Of a DNA stretch of 64,000 nucleotides, positions 33,288 to 43,743 are shown piece after piece. Made by a program: the position numbers and the translations under genes. The notes beneath the pieces were generated by a model. That model saw only the letters and a program-made list of their open reading frames with translations, did not search any database and was not told the DNA's origin. The stretch spans positions 868,001-932,000 of the forward strand of contig JAHWDD010000008.1 of the NCBI GenBank assembly GCA_023897205.1. Reading direction: 5' to 3'. Numbering within the stretch: the stretch's first letter is position 1; the number at the start of each line of letters is the position of its first letter. This DNA comes from Exophiala sp. HKRS030. Its lineage: Eukaryota; Ascomycota; Eurotiomycetes; Chaetothyriales; Herpotrichiellaceae.

Positions 33288-33867
33288 TTTGGTAGTCCCT
33301 GCCTAGTTTAGTGGTTCTCTTCATCCACAGAACAGTACCGGTAACTGAGATTCTCTTTGAGACAAGCTCTACACTTTCCCCACGGCCACCAGGTCTACAA
33401 CGACCGCTAGTCTAGTAGTTCTCTCATCATCGGTTGCTCTCTCTCTCACTTTCTGTCACGACCATGTGCTTTTCAGTACGGAGGAGGGCTGAACGAGGTG
33501 CTGAGGCCGCAGCGCGGTGTTGTGTCCCGGTGGTTCCAAGATTCCAAGCGCAGGTGAGGGGTTGGATCAATTCTACTTCTGCAAAGTTCTCGACAATAAT
33601 ACCGAGTCAACCGCTTCGTGTGTTCCGAGTAAAGCACTCTCCGTATCTGATTGGTCAACCGTGTCGCCTATCCACTCCGTAATGCAACTCCCTCCAAGAA
33701 GTATCTTGAACTCGGTGCACCTTTTACAATTGTCAAGTCGCGTCCTGACAACAAGGCGACTAACGTCAGGTATCGAGGTGACTGTGTGGCTTTCGCCTGG
33801 TGTCAAAGAGCCCCTCTCTTCGTCCTGAGACAGACTGAGAAGCGAACCATCGTTGACCGCCGTCTGT
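33288..33867. other. Spacer between the two tandem copies; no gene
   Basis: No recognisable coding region; several short frames overlap on both strands. A CT tract at about 33420-33455 is the only simple feature. Confidence 0.4.
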
Positions 33868-34412
33868 ACCAATGACCGAGGACAGACAATACACTAGTGG
33901 ATGTCACCGTCGGGCACCTTTGATACTGCAGGGATAGATGACGGAGATAATAGGTGACCGACAATCACTCATGCCTAGAGTGAAACCCTCCAACTTGGAT
34001 GTAACGCTTCGTAAGCTTCAAGCCTGCGCCTGATTACGAGGTGACCTGGAGAATCATAGAGACATTCAATCTGACAGATTCAGAGGTTGTGTAGTCTGAC
34101 TCAAAGTCCTTAGAGTCAACTATTTCACTGATATCCCAGTAGACACTGTGAAATACAAAACCTACAAGTGGATATATACCTTGACACAATGCCAGAATCC
34201 AACCCTAAGCGTCAATCCACCACATCTTCAACATATTCAGGCCATTCCGAATCAACTGCCACCGCCACTGAGCAAAAGGTCGGCAAAATCGAAGGCGAAT
34301 GCATGAAACTCTCCGCTAAGGCTGCCAAAGAAAAAAGGCACGCGAACAAAGAAGCAGCTGCAGCAAGACGAGCAGAAGAAGCAAAGCAAAAGTGATCGGC
34401 CGCGGGCGAAGT
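33868..34412 (+). repeat. Tandem duplication, copy 2
   Basis: Homologue of 32522-33287 with many changes, a fair share of them C to T or G to A relative to copy 1 (for example GCCCGATTACGAGGTGGCC against GCCTGATTACGAGGTGACC), and with a deletion of the middle of the gene. It ends 3 bases before the stop of the convergent APH gene. Confidence 0.7.
34189..34395 (+). CDS. Small charged hypothetical protein (duplicated gene, copy 2)
   Basis: ATG 34189 in the same context as copy 1; 68 aa. N-terminus PESNPKRQSTTSSTYSGHSE; C-terminus ANKEAAAARRAEEAKQK. About 70 residues of the copy 1 middle are missing. The Glu run is replaced by Lys/Ala-rich residues. It may be a decaying copy whose frame survives by chance. 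Confidence 0.35.
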   Translation: MPESNPKRQSTTSSTYSGHSESTATATEQKVGKIEGECMKLSAKAAKEKRHANKEAAAARRAEEAKQK

Positions 34413-34414
34413 CT

Positions 34415-36052
34415 TCAACGGGTCGCAGCCTTGAGCTGTGACCGCAATTGCTCCAGGTAGACTCTCCGGTCCAGAACCTTCTGCTCGACAAAGCTGACTG
34501 AATCTTCAATCCAGTATCGGGCAACTATGCGTTGAAACTGAATCGACCCTTCCTCTTCCAGGTGCTCCGGCGCGAAACGAGGTTGCAGATGGTCGAGGAA
34601 AAGATTATAAGTTGCGCGAGGGTGGTGCAAGCTGGCCCAAAAGAAATGTATATCTTTGGCGAGGACACTCTTCATGATCTCCACATGATATTGAGAGTTT
34701 TGTGAGATTGCCTGGTCATTCTCTCGTTGAAATACCTCCAGAAATTCTGCACACATCTGCTTATAATCTTCTCGCTCGGCCTGTCCTTCCAGTGTATCGA
34801 GTTCGTGTCCACTAAGCCAAAAGGGTGGGTAGAGGTTCTCCGGCGGTAAGGCACAGAACCACTCGAGGTCTGGAAGAGAAGTAATCTCATACTGTCGATT
34901 GACGAAGATGTTGCTTGCATGAGCGTCGGTCCAAATGAGACGGAACGGTCCGTCGCGAAGATCACTTAGTGTAAAGTTGGAAACCAGAGCGCGCATCATA
35001 GTCAGAACTGCCATTTGGCCCGTTGCGTCGTACTTGTCACGGACCGCGTTAGGTTGGTGCTTTAGCTTGAGGTCGTGACAGTCCAAGAGGTCCCGGATAT
35101 ATGAGTCGGTCGTCGAGTAACATCGATCCGAGGGTATGCTTGTTGGAATGCCTTCACATTCGAGTAGAGGAAGTCGAGCCGTCAACGGGCGATTGCTGAG
35201 GCTGATCTCACCGGAGTTATTGATGGTGAACGAGCCAATCTTCGGCAATGGACAGCGCGCCAAATTCAACATAATTTTCGACAGACTTTTGTAAAAGTTC
35301 AGCTTTTGTTCGTCCGTACGGGGTGGCCAGATCTTGGAAAGCATCGAGCCTTGTTCCTTCTCGATAAAATCAACAAGTAGGTAGCCCGACTTCAAGGAGT
35401 ATCGCGGCTGTGTCGGTATGAAAGGAGTATAGTATCGTCTTCGGTAGATCAAGGTCCTACAGAGATCCTTGATATATGCGATGGCTTGCCGGTACCAAGG
35501 TAGACACTTGGTAGGTGTAAACTAGAAGCAAGTGAGCCATCAACACGTTGTACGAGTATTTCATTGCGGCCATACACCAAGTCCTTCAGGTAGCCCGAAC
35601 CCCCATAGGCGAGGAATCGGAACCTGAGGGCAATTGTCTGCTATCCAGGCGAAGGTCGCTGCTTCGCACCGAATCTTTTCGTCCAGTCCCATTGGGCTTC
35701 CAACCATGTGCGGAAATGGACATCTGAGTAGGACACGCGCTGTCGGCCAGTTTGAGATCGTGACGGGGATGCAGGCATTAAAACTACCATGTAACCACTC
35801 GGACCTGTCCGAGACCTTGCATTCTTGCCGGTCGCTCAACAAAAGGTGGTGAGCTACGAGGCCGGGTATGTCGGATGCATGACGTTGGAGGTAATCCAAG
35901 AACTCTTCTGTCAAGACATCCCGTTGTAATGTGACAAGCATATTGTCATCCTCTTCTTCAATCTCTTTCCATCGTTGAGCGGGACTCTGGACGATCTTTA
36001 TCCGCAAGGGAGGCACAGTGGGAGATGGTGCATCTTGTAGCGACACGGCCAT
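34415..36052 (-). CDS. APH-family phosphotransferase-like protein (2 exons)
   Basis: Model complement(join(34415..35521, 35576..36052)), 527 aa, ATG 36052. The 54-nt intron (donor GTATGG, acceptor TTCTAG) joins LWGFGLPEGLG to FTPTKCLPWYRQ in frame. Features: WLHGSFNACIPV in the N-lobe, VLLRCPFPHMVG, ECE at the conserved Glu helix (EKIRCEAATFAWI), YLLVDFIEKEQGSML as hinge, catalytic loop LIWTDAHASNIFVN (about 354-367; H-x-D replaced by W-T-D, Asn kept) and LPDLEWFCALP in place of the I-D-W-E motif. This layout is a common fungal APH subfamily. The frame is intact. It converges on the duplicated small gene, with 19 bases between the stops. Substrate unknown. Confidence 0.83.
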
Positions 36053-36742
36053 GGTGATCGACCGAGACAACCAAGATACCCCTGAAAGTTCGATGAGGAG
36101 GTGCAGAAGCGAAAAGTGAAGGTCGGGTCATTCTGTAGGAGGCTGTAGACAATGGAGTTTAAGGGGTTGCTCAGATGCAGGTGGACTAGTTCGCCAAGAC
36201 CCGGACATACCGGGGCTTAAAATTAGCTTATCAGTTAGCTTATAAGCTAATTAGCTTCCTCAGATTTAGCGTCCAGCTCCAGTCCCCGTCCCTTTCGCTT
36301 CGCCACGAAGTAGCCTCGCTTGTTAGTCTCGAGCCCCGGACGGGATGGCTTACACTTAGCCTGGTATGGAGTACAGTAGTGTTGGTGAATTTCTTACTTT
36401 TTCATCCACACTCCACGGGAGCTTTTGCCAGTAGCCGGAAGTACCTCTCGACAAAGAGAATTTACCCCTCGTCTGTCCGGCAATAATCCTCTCACCAGTA
36501 TCCAAGACTGCGCACCCTCTACATTCCGCCCTACAAGTCACCAAGTCTTCTTCTTGTACGGCCAATCAGTACAAAATTCTTGGCAATAATTTGGGGTGAC
36601 TGTTACCCTTCACCTGCGACCAGCCCAGAACACAAATAGAGTCCCAGGTTTCCTAACAAGTGGGAAGTATAGGGTATGTAAGCGAAGTGATCACAACCAA
36701 AACGTGAACACTTTGACTACCTCCTAACAGGAAGTATTGGCC
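36053..36742. other. Intergenic; short palindrome at about 36225-36255
   Basis: Upstream flank of the APH gene. Around 36219-36258 repeated TTAGCTTATMAG words give an imperfect palindrome centred on AGCTTATAAGCT. A segment near 36568-36600 (ATTCTTGGCAATAATTTGG) resembles sequence at 46998-47015. No gene. Confidence 0.45.
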
Positions 36743-37302
36743 ATGTGCCGCTCTCGAGTCCTGACCGTCCCATCACCCCTCGCCAACTGGATCACTTCGA
36801 AGCGCAACAGCCAATACGCCGCCACTCATACCAACGACAAAGACCTCAAGATCGACGCCTTCTACCGGGACCGCGCTAAACTCGGCATGTTTATTGCCCA
36901 GCCTTACAAAGTTCTTCAAGTTGAGGGCAACTCAGTACCCGCGCCGAGAAAGCGAAGGCCATCGACAAGGCTGAAAATGCACTCTTGTCTTGGACAGTTG
37001 GTCTGAGATAGACTGAAGGATCGAGATTGTTTCCTCACGAACGAAGACGTCGAAACCACCGAAACAAGCCCGAGAAGAGTTTAGAACTCGATCAAGAGCT
37101 GGAAACACTCGCTGTCATGAAGGATCAAGACAACCTCCACAACGACAAACATCAAGTCATGTCGAGCTATGGGCGATGTCGCGGTGTTAGCGACGCATTG
37201 CTGAACAGACGTTTCGTGTTCAAGATAATGCAACAAGAACTGCACCACAGTTCATCGGAGGTTCGAACCCTTGTAGGGAGCCCGAAACTGGGGAAGATTT
37301 AG
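36743..37302 (+). pseudogene. Possible Ty3/gypsy gag remnant
   Basis: ATG 36743 opens a frame with SPLANWITSKRNSQYA, then KDLKIDAFYRDRAKLGMFIA, resembling the start of fungal gypsy gag proteins in which a K-x-x-x-F-x-G-D-R-x-K-L motif introduces the capsid region. The frame stops at 37004-37006; a second frame from 37027 (KSLELDQELETLAVMKDQ) is charged and helical. No zinc knuckle is visible. The assignment rests on a single motif. Confidence 0.35.
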
Positions 37303-38587
37303 TTCCCATCGCATGGAGCGAGTTGGGAAGGTGTTTACCGGAACCACACACACACGATGTGCTAGGTTAAGATCAATGCTGTTGCAATTTTGGAGAAGAA
37401 GAATGAGAATAATCGGCTTGACCAGACGCAGTGTTCTTTCAAGGTCAACATCACGCGATGGTTCGCACGTAACATCAAGTATCTCGAGAGGGCAAGAGCA
37501 TTAGGGACCAAGGCGTTATCGAAGAATACTGCCTAGATCCTGAGATCACGAGAAGAGAACCGAGAGATGTCCTGATTTCGAGATGCTTTCAGCTTACCCA
37601 GAAAAGCGCCCATACCCATCAGACAAGCGACGAGTAACGATAGTATTTCTTGTTCGGGGAAAAGGAGAACCTCAGTTCCTTGGAAACAAATCAAGACACT
37701 ACAGGACACTACGAGAAAGAGGAGTACAAAGACGACAAAGGATTCTTGATGGTCGACTTCGGCGGATGAGGAGGGTGACCCGGTCAAGTTAGTCGGACTC
37801 GGAATGACCGAAACATACCATGTCACTAGCACTCCACATCGGAAGCCCGTGCTACGCCGAAGGCCAAGCTGTCCACACGAGGTCCGTTTGTACTCCAGAG
37901 CCTGCAATCAAGAGCTTATTGCCTCTTCGGTCACTTGAGCCTTTGCGACCTCGCGGAGCACAAGTGGTTATCACTGCCGAAATCGAGGCTAAGCAGGCGC
38001 TGTTGGAGTGATATCGCCTTGGATGCTAGCAAAGAAGTACGGACAGAGCCAAGATGCCTGCTGATATGACTGAAACCTCGAGAGAGGCCGTCTTGTGTAT
38101 ACGACTTGTTGGCTTCAAGTCACTTACCAAGACGATTGTCCATCTCAATACTGTTTATCGCAGGCGAGAAATAGTATACAGTTAATCTCATTCTCAGTCC
38201 ACTGCGAGAACAGACCAAGAGCATTTAGAATAGTCTCTAGGAGAGTGTGATGTACACGTCATGTTCCGTCCTGGCCAATCTGAGCGTTGGCAGGCTTCTT
38301 CTTATCCTTCTCCAGTAGCCGGCGTGAAGAAGGCATCAAGAACGTGTGCTGACTTCATCAACTTCCTACCGACCATGTCTACATCCAACTGGCAATGCGA
38401 TTGAACACCACCGCAGCACGGTCGGTCTCATCTTTTGGCACCCATTCCGAGCCGTATTCACCAGCCGCCAGACAACATGCGTTCTCCGGGACGGGTCGGG
38501 TCGTCATGCGGCAGGACGTCTGCTGTAGAGATGAGTAACCGAATACCCCTCCCATCCGAAGGGATTCTGGAACATGGCCTGCAAACA
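37303..38587. other. Retroelement-like debris; no defined gene
   Basis: Frames change often and no domain can be followed. On the plus strand around 37715-37765 the text HYEKEEYKDDKGFLMVDFGG can be read between stops, which looks like degraded coding sequence, but I cannot name it. The minus-strand frames at 38379-38588 adjoin the helicase scrap. Confidence 0.35.
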
Positions 38588-38782
38588 CTACTTGAGCTCC
38601 ATTTCCCAGTCCAGCACCATACCGTTCGGCACCACAATAAGGCGAGGACCCCAGACCTCATGTGTCGTCTCGGCGAGGCGTGCGAGAAATACAATACTTT
38701 GAATCGTTTTACCGAGATCCATCTCATCATCGACAACTTTCCCAAGAAACCCTACTTCATAAACCCGTTTGCCGTCTCCCAT
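38588..38782 (-). pseudogene. SNF2/Swr1-type helicase fragment
   Basis: Sixty-four codons carry the Walker A region of a Swr1-like SNF2 ATPase: VVDDEMDLGKTIQSIVFLAR, then HEVWGPRLIVVPNGMVLDWE. The canonical motif is DEMGLGKT, so the Gly before LGKT is Asp here, which should abolish ATP binding. Only motifs I and Ia are present and the frame closes on both sides. A whole Swr1 is over 1500 residues, so this is a scrap, perhaps captured by a transposon or left from a deletion. Confidence 0.7.
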
Positions 38783-39489
38783 TGATCGATATGCAAATTA
38801 GCCAGGGTCGATGGTTCTGTCTCATCGAGAAGCACCATGTGGTTTGCGAGTTGACTTCTTCGCAACTTGTGCCTTTACACTACCAACGGTGAAGATGGGA
38901 GATTCCTATCGGCTACCTTTACCCTCGAGCTATTTGTGCTCGGTGAGCCCCGGTCGAGATACCACCTAGCACCGAGATGTTCTTGAACAGTGTGTTTCTC
39001 GGGCATCGACTTGAAATGACAGATAGACGTCCATATCATCCGAAGTCCAACGCCGAAAATTGTTCATCAACGGTCGAAGCACCTGCTCAGCTTGGCGGAA
39101 CCAGAAAAAAGTAGAGGTGACCAGCGTCAAGGAGATCAAAGACAAAAGGCAAAGGCGCGAATCAACCGGGCCGACAGAGCGTCGACACAGTTTCATTGAA
39201 ACATGTATATGGAATCGCAAAGATTAAGCCGAGTGAGGTCCGGATATTCGGGCTCAGTCTACAGAGCCTGTGTAAAAGTGTCATCCGGCAATACAAGTCC
39301 TATCGGGTCTGACGTTGTGCCTCGAAGGGTGCAGATGTTGGATCGCCCAGAGGCCTCCTGCGCGGCGTACTCCGCAGATACCTGTCTTTCCAATTCGAGA
39401 CCCAGGAATAGGCTCAAGTCGCTCCTCTTAGACCTGCTTAGCCACCATTTTCTGACGGCCTAGACCCATTTCACAGGCCATTGTTTGAT
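38783..39489. other. No recognisable gene
   Basis: Immediately upstream of the helicase scrap on its strand one can read QLANHMVLLDETEPSTLANL, possibly more of the same relic. The rest has only short frames (38966-39220 minus, 39203-39463 plus) without domains. Confidence 0.35.
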
Positions 39490-39685
39490 ACGACAGCCAA
39501 GATTACATGCTGCGGCGACGGGAGCCTCAACTAGGCGGAGAATTTACGCTCCCTTTTCACTATGTAATAGATAGAGGACCGCCTCATGGTCATCGAGGTC
39601 AGACTCGACAATACATCAGATTGAACCCCTGGTATTTAGATCACCTAGAGGTTGCATCTTGTCTAACAGACGTCGACGTTGAAGG
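39490..39685 (-). repeat. Dispersed repeat family A, copy 4
   Basis: On the minus strand: GTCTGTTAGACAAGATGCAACC at the end (rc of 39664-39685), TCTAGGTGATC, TGTATTGTCGAGTCTGACCT and CGATGACC, then TATCTATTACATAGTG, AAGGGAGCGTAAATTCT and CGCCTAGTTGAGG. It points toward copy 5 (40918-41335), so the two left ends face each other across about 1.2 kb. Confidence 0.65.
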
Positions 39686-39821
39686 GCGCTGCAACATCGA
39701 GATCCTGCGAGCGCCGCCGGCGATGTACAGTCACCAAGTCAAAATGGGAATCACTTCCGATCTTTCTACCCGAGGTTCCGCAGGAAACTTTTCAAAACTT
39801 TTCTGGTCCAAAGGGACAGGA

Positions 39822-40035
39822 TGAAGATGCCGACGACAGGACCAATGACAAGGCCGCACATGCGCAACTCCCATCTTGGACTGCTTGCAATGACGACAAT
39901 TGCCCCATCCACATGGCCGAAAAAGAGGGATCAGGATGGTCTCCTCACGAACGAAAGCGCAAGAACCGCAAAGGCAAGAAGAGCAAGATGAGGAACGTCG
40001 GCCCGGGAAGAACCCGAGACAGTGGCTATGATTGA
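39822..40035 (+). pseudogene. Retroelement-type C-x-D-x-C-x-x-H motif fragment
   Basis: The frame reads DEDADDRTNDKAAHAQLPSW, then TACNDDNCPIHMAEKEGSGW and a basic tail. A W-x-x-C-x-D-x-C-x-x-H-x-x-x-K-E-G-x-G-W arrangement recurs near the end of gag-pol in many fungal gypsy elements, as I recall it. The frame ends at 40035. I read it as part of a decayed retroelement lying between the two repeat A copies. Confidence 0.35.
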
Positions 40036-40917
40036 GGCAGGAAGGCCTCCATATGAAGTTATGCGCGTCTGATATGCCTCGGCAAAGATCTGGAATCAGC
40101 ACTGGAGACGTGACGCAGACGGTGAAGTGGTGTTCACGCCGCTGGACGATGTCCACCCAGGTCATTTGTATTTTGGGCCTGACGGTGAAATCGGTGCCTC
40201 GAGTGCTGGGAAAGTGAAGCACATATTGACTTGGCTGAGAAGAACGAACGGTACGAACTTTCCGTTCAGGTCGCGTGCCGAAGATCTTTCCATGCAACCA
40301 TCGGACCAGGAAAATTGCCGAGCAGTATGACCTGGTGGATGGAAGACGCAACCCGAGTGGTGGCTACGACTCGGCACTGGATGGCCATTGGGGGGTCGTG
40401 GCCAGCACTCGGGTTGCGGTGGGACGGACGACCAGCCGAGGGCGCCGATCACCACGAAGGTTAAGCCAAAGACAAAGAACGTATAGCGTATTGGGAGAGG
40501 GAGGCGCACGCATGGTGTACACGGTACGGTACTCGTGCATTTTCTTCCCCAGAGAAGAAAGCGATAGGCCGACGACGAAGAAGACGAAAACCCCGGCGAC
40601 GACAATGAAGGGTTCATTCTCGTGGATCCCGAAACGCCAACCGCCCTGGAGCAACCGACGAACGTTGCGACGCACGGACAAGTATCGAGTCATTTCGAAC
40701 CACGACACCATCGCGGTACTGGCGACAAATTACCTAGACGGACGTTACCATGTACAGCGTACTGCCACACCGATTGTGCGACAAGTACACCGAAGAATCA
40801 AATCCACGACCGGGGGGGCGATGCCCGAAATCAGGCACACGACGCAATGGGGGGAGGACCCCTATGAGGACTCCGACTCGTTATATGACGATTTTTGTTG
40901 TTGGTTTGACAGAGCCC
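40036..40917. other. Probable retroelement debris; no defined gene
   Basis: A plus-strand frame (40127-40330) contains FTPLDDVHPGHLYFGPDGE, which is protein-like but unassigned. The minus-strand frame 40364-40711 has a hydrophobic run (PFIVVAGVFVFFVVGLSL). The two conflict and neither has a clear start, so I do not call a gene. Confidence 0.35.
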
Positions 40918-41335
40918 AAGTGTTGGACGGGCTTGCAAGGTCTAGGTAATTTGATTCCTATAGGAGGGGGGGTCCAATATGATGTATCGTCGAGTCTGAC
41001 CTCGATGACTTGACTACAAGGCTGTTTGCCATCCATTTTTACATCGTGTTCGTAAAAATGAGCGTGTCTCTTCCTCCGGTTGAGGCAATCCTCGTTGCCG
41101 CATCAACCCCCGAAACGTTGACATATGAATAGGCCTAGAGAATGAGAACCTGGAAGCAGTTGCCTCAACACCGAGTGGCTTGTCGGAAAGAATAGGAAGT
41201 GGATCAAGGGCTAAAAGGGTGACAGTAAAAGAGCGACTCAAGGCCTGGGATTAAGCCTCAACTTGCAAAGACCGTTTCGGGCCGAGTACGCCGTATGTGA
41301 GGCCCTTGGCCTTCTGAAAAGTGCCGCCCGTAGTA
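40918..41335 (+). repeat. Dispersed repeat family A, copy 5
   Basis: Starts TGTTGGACGGGCTTGCAAGG, then TCTAGGTAATTTGATTCCTA, GGTCCAATATGATGTATCGT, GAGTCTGACCTCGATGACTT, CATTTTTACATCGTGTTCG, and ends in CAACTTGCAAAGACCGTTTC and a GAGTACGCCG block. It is the longest well-aligned copy together with 61534-61945. Confidence 0.75.
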
Positions 41336-41500
41336 GGACACGGGTAGCTAGGACGACTGAGTGCCTATGGTTGACCAATGAGGACGCCAGCAGAGTCTAC
41401 AGAGCGTTCTAGAACTGCAGCGTAGATTGCGAAAGGGAGTCTCTACGTGCCAGGAAAACCATCCGAGAGAGAGAGAGAGAGAGAGAGAACAGTGAGTACG
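41336..41500 (+). repeat. LTR family B fragment plus (GA)n
   Basis: Blocks GACACGGGTAGCTAGGACGA, TAGATTGCGAAAGGGAGTCT and CTACGTGCCAGGAAAACC match the right half of the LTR at 63121-63682 (GACACAGGTGACTAGGA; AGATTACAGAAAGAGTCT; TTACGGTTCAGGAAGACC). Lying directly after repeat A copy 5, it raises the possibility that A and B are two halves of related LTRs. A GA run follows at 41466-41489. Confidence 0.6.
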
Positions 41501-41693
41501 ACCAACTGGCTTTGATTATTTATTAGTTTCTTGCCTTGAGTAAGATCTCAGTCTTCGGTTTTGATCCGGCCTCGATCTAGTCTGGTTTTTGTGCCAATCG
41601 ACAGTGTTTGTCAGTGTCCATGTCCTTGTGATGAAGTCCATGCGCCCCCCATCGATACTTGAAACGCGCTCATGTTTGCATCGCTTCACCCCG

Positions 41694-42848
41694 TCAGTCC
41701 GGAGAGTTTCCTTCGTACGAAGCATCGTCTCGCTCAAGACGCACGGAAACGCGCTCCTCGTCCTCGACAAAAGCCTCCTCGTCGGATTCGGTAAGCTGTT
41801 CTTCTGGCGTTATTGCTTGATGGTGCATCTTCAGCGGTGAGCCTTGTTCCGACGTTGTCGATTCGACATCATCCAAAGTGGTTTCCGCTCTTTCAAGATA
41901 CTGGTATAGCTCTCCACAGGACACGAAGATTTCTCTGCCCATGGCACCAAAATCTTGGCAGGTTCTTGCGTCTGCAAAATCTTCCAAACGGAGAGTCAAC
42001 CCCAGGCCCTCCTGGTCGTTTGGCTCACCATTGTCGTGACGGAATACCTAGATCGTGTCAGCTCTCGAAAAAAGCAGTAGATTCAGCCAAACGAACCCGA
42101 TTCGCCACGGTCGCCTCGACAGTCCAGACCTTGTTATCTGGATTTTGCACTGGCCGCCAGACTGAGAACGTAGCTCTCTTTTTTCTGTAGCTGATATCAA
42201 ATCCAACCACCACTCGAATTTTGAGAAGAGATCCAAAAATATAGTCCTCTGCAAGAGCCCGTAACGTGCAGCCCCGCTGCGCATAAGCTACCTCAATAAC
42301 GACCGCGGGCAAAGGCGATCCGAGGTGCCTGTAAGAAGCGTCTGGATCGTGTGTCCCGTACCCGGGATTCTTTGGTCTAATTGTTGCCTGGCCGACAGCC
42401 TCGATGTCCTTTGCGAAATCGCCAGCGGGCCCAGATTCGCTAGCTATTACACCGAGCTGGGCTGTGATGCGGGAACCGAGCTTCAATATGAAGTTTTCGT
42501 GCTTTTGAGAATGCATACGAACGACCAGGCGCTGGGCCCGAGGAAAGTAATCACAGCTGCGTTTCGAGGTCAACATGTCAGATCTTTGTGTCTCGACTCT
42601 GGAGGAGATTTGGTGTACCTTAGTTTGTAGTCTCGCAGCAGGACGGGCTCCAAGGAGCTCCACACCTTCTGAGTGACGTAGAACGTTAGCCGGCCTCCTT
42701 TGCCAGACGTAGCGTACTCGTATTGCTGCAAAATATAAGCTGCGAGGTCATGCGCGTGTCTTTTGTCCGTTGGAGGTCGCGTGCGAGGGGCATCTGGAGA
42801 AGTCGAAAGGGCAGTAACCTGCTCCCCCACGCCAGATGAGTCGCTCAT
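41694..42848 (-). CDS. Hypothetical protein, PD-(D/E)XK nuclease-like (3 exons)
   Basis: Model complement(join(41694..42047, 42097..42556, 42619..42848)), 347 aa, ATG 42848. Intron 1 (61 nt, donor GTACAC, branch CTGAC, acceptor ACGCAG) and intron 2 (49 nt, donor GTTCGT, acceptor TCTAG) both restore frame. N-terminus disordered; then a helix with HAHDLAAYILQQYEYATSG. The likely core is GTHDPDASYRHLGSPLPAVV then IEVAYAQ: Asp after Pro on one strand and Glu in E-V-A-Y-x-Q on the next, followed by ALAEDYIFGSLLKIRVVVGF, as in fungal restriction-endonuclease-fold proteins. Lys is replaced by Ala, so nuclease activity is uncertain. The C-terminus is acidic. It shares its motif plan with 48323-49469 and more loosely with 14096-15223. 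Confidence 0.72.
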
Positions 42849-43743
42849 TGTGAAGGGCAATGAATCTAATCAATAGAAGGGCAATTAATCTAGTCAGCGT
42901 CGCTGTGCCGAGGATGATGGTTGTTGTTGTGCAAGTTTGCATCAAATGCAAGCAACAACAACACCGCTGCCTTGTGCACCAATTCTTGTCGGTTCATCCT
43001 CGGCTATTTTCGTATGAATCTCCTCCACATCACGTGCATAAAAGGTACTTTTCAAAACTAGTTTGTGAAATCCTGTCAAGACCCTGATCATGTGACAAGT
43101 ACTGCCTACATGTTGCACTAGTCCTAGTTAAGAAGTGACTCGGCCTGCGCCCACACAAGACTACGCTGCGGCCTCAACACCTGTACCACAGTAATTTATC
43201 CCTCCTTCGTACTGAACTCTTTAGTCGTGTTTTAAAACGCATGGTTGTGTTAGAGAAGTACAAGTTTGAGGCTCATATGTTACCATGTCTGTGAGAGGAA
43301 AGGCCGTCATGTTCAAAGCCTGTTTACACGATTCTTTCGCAAAAGACAGATCATCAACAATTTGGGGTTATTCGATGGGCTTCGGAGATCGGAACCAACC
43401 AAGGTTTTACAATGGTCAAAGCAACCGCCGGGGAACTGTCTTGGATGCCTACAATAGTCGCAGATCACGGTTCGACGGCGTCCTTTCTTGTATGTATGAC
43501 CTAATTCCGTGCCCAGTCGAGGTAAGAGGGGTGGCCGGGATGGACTCCCTCACCAAATCTAATCTAGAACAAGCCTTGAACCCAGGAAGCCACGGCAGCC
43601 TTGCCCACCGCCCAGTGCAGCATTAATATCCCCTTTGGCCCCCCAAACAACCACTGTCGACACAGCTTCATGCTGCATTATTGCAGAGTGTCCTCTCTCT
43701 ACTGCTCTCGCTACTTGGCTATATTCCCTTTTTTCTGCCCACC
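42849..43743. other. Intergenic with repeat C copy (about 43100-43250) and a small ORF
   Basis: About 43100-43250 carries the repeat C blocks TGTTGCACTAGTCCTA, GCTGCGGCCTCAACACCT and CCCTCCTTCGTACTGAACTC. An ATG frame at 43285-43626 (113 codons, MSVRGKAVMFKACLHDSF) overlaps nothing known and has no domain; I leave it uncalled. A CT-rich leader at 43690-43740 precedes the APH start. Confidence 0.45.

Noticed and set aside
33133..33324. Leu-rich minus-strand ORF over the GAA tract
   Set aside because: Shadow of the Glu-coding repeat of the 32853-33269 gene.
37250..37285. tRNA-like GGTTCGAACCC word
   Set aside because: The flanking sequence does not fold into D, anticodon and acceptor arms and has no A-box partner at the right distance.
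43681..43743. Hydrophobic N-terminal extension (signal-peptide-like) of the 43.7 kb APH gene
   Set aside because: It starts at TTG, has no ATG, and looks like a pyrimidine-rich leader.
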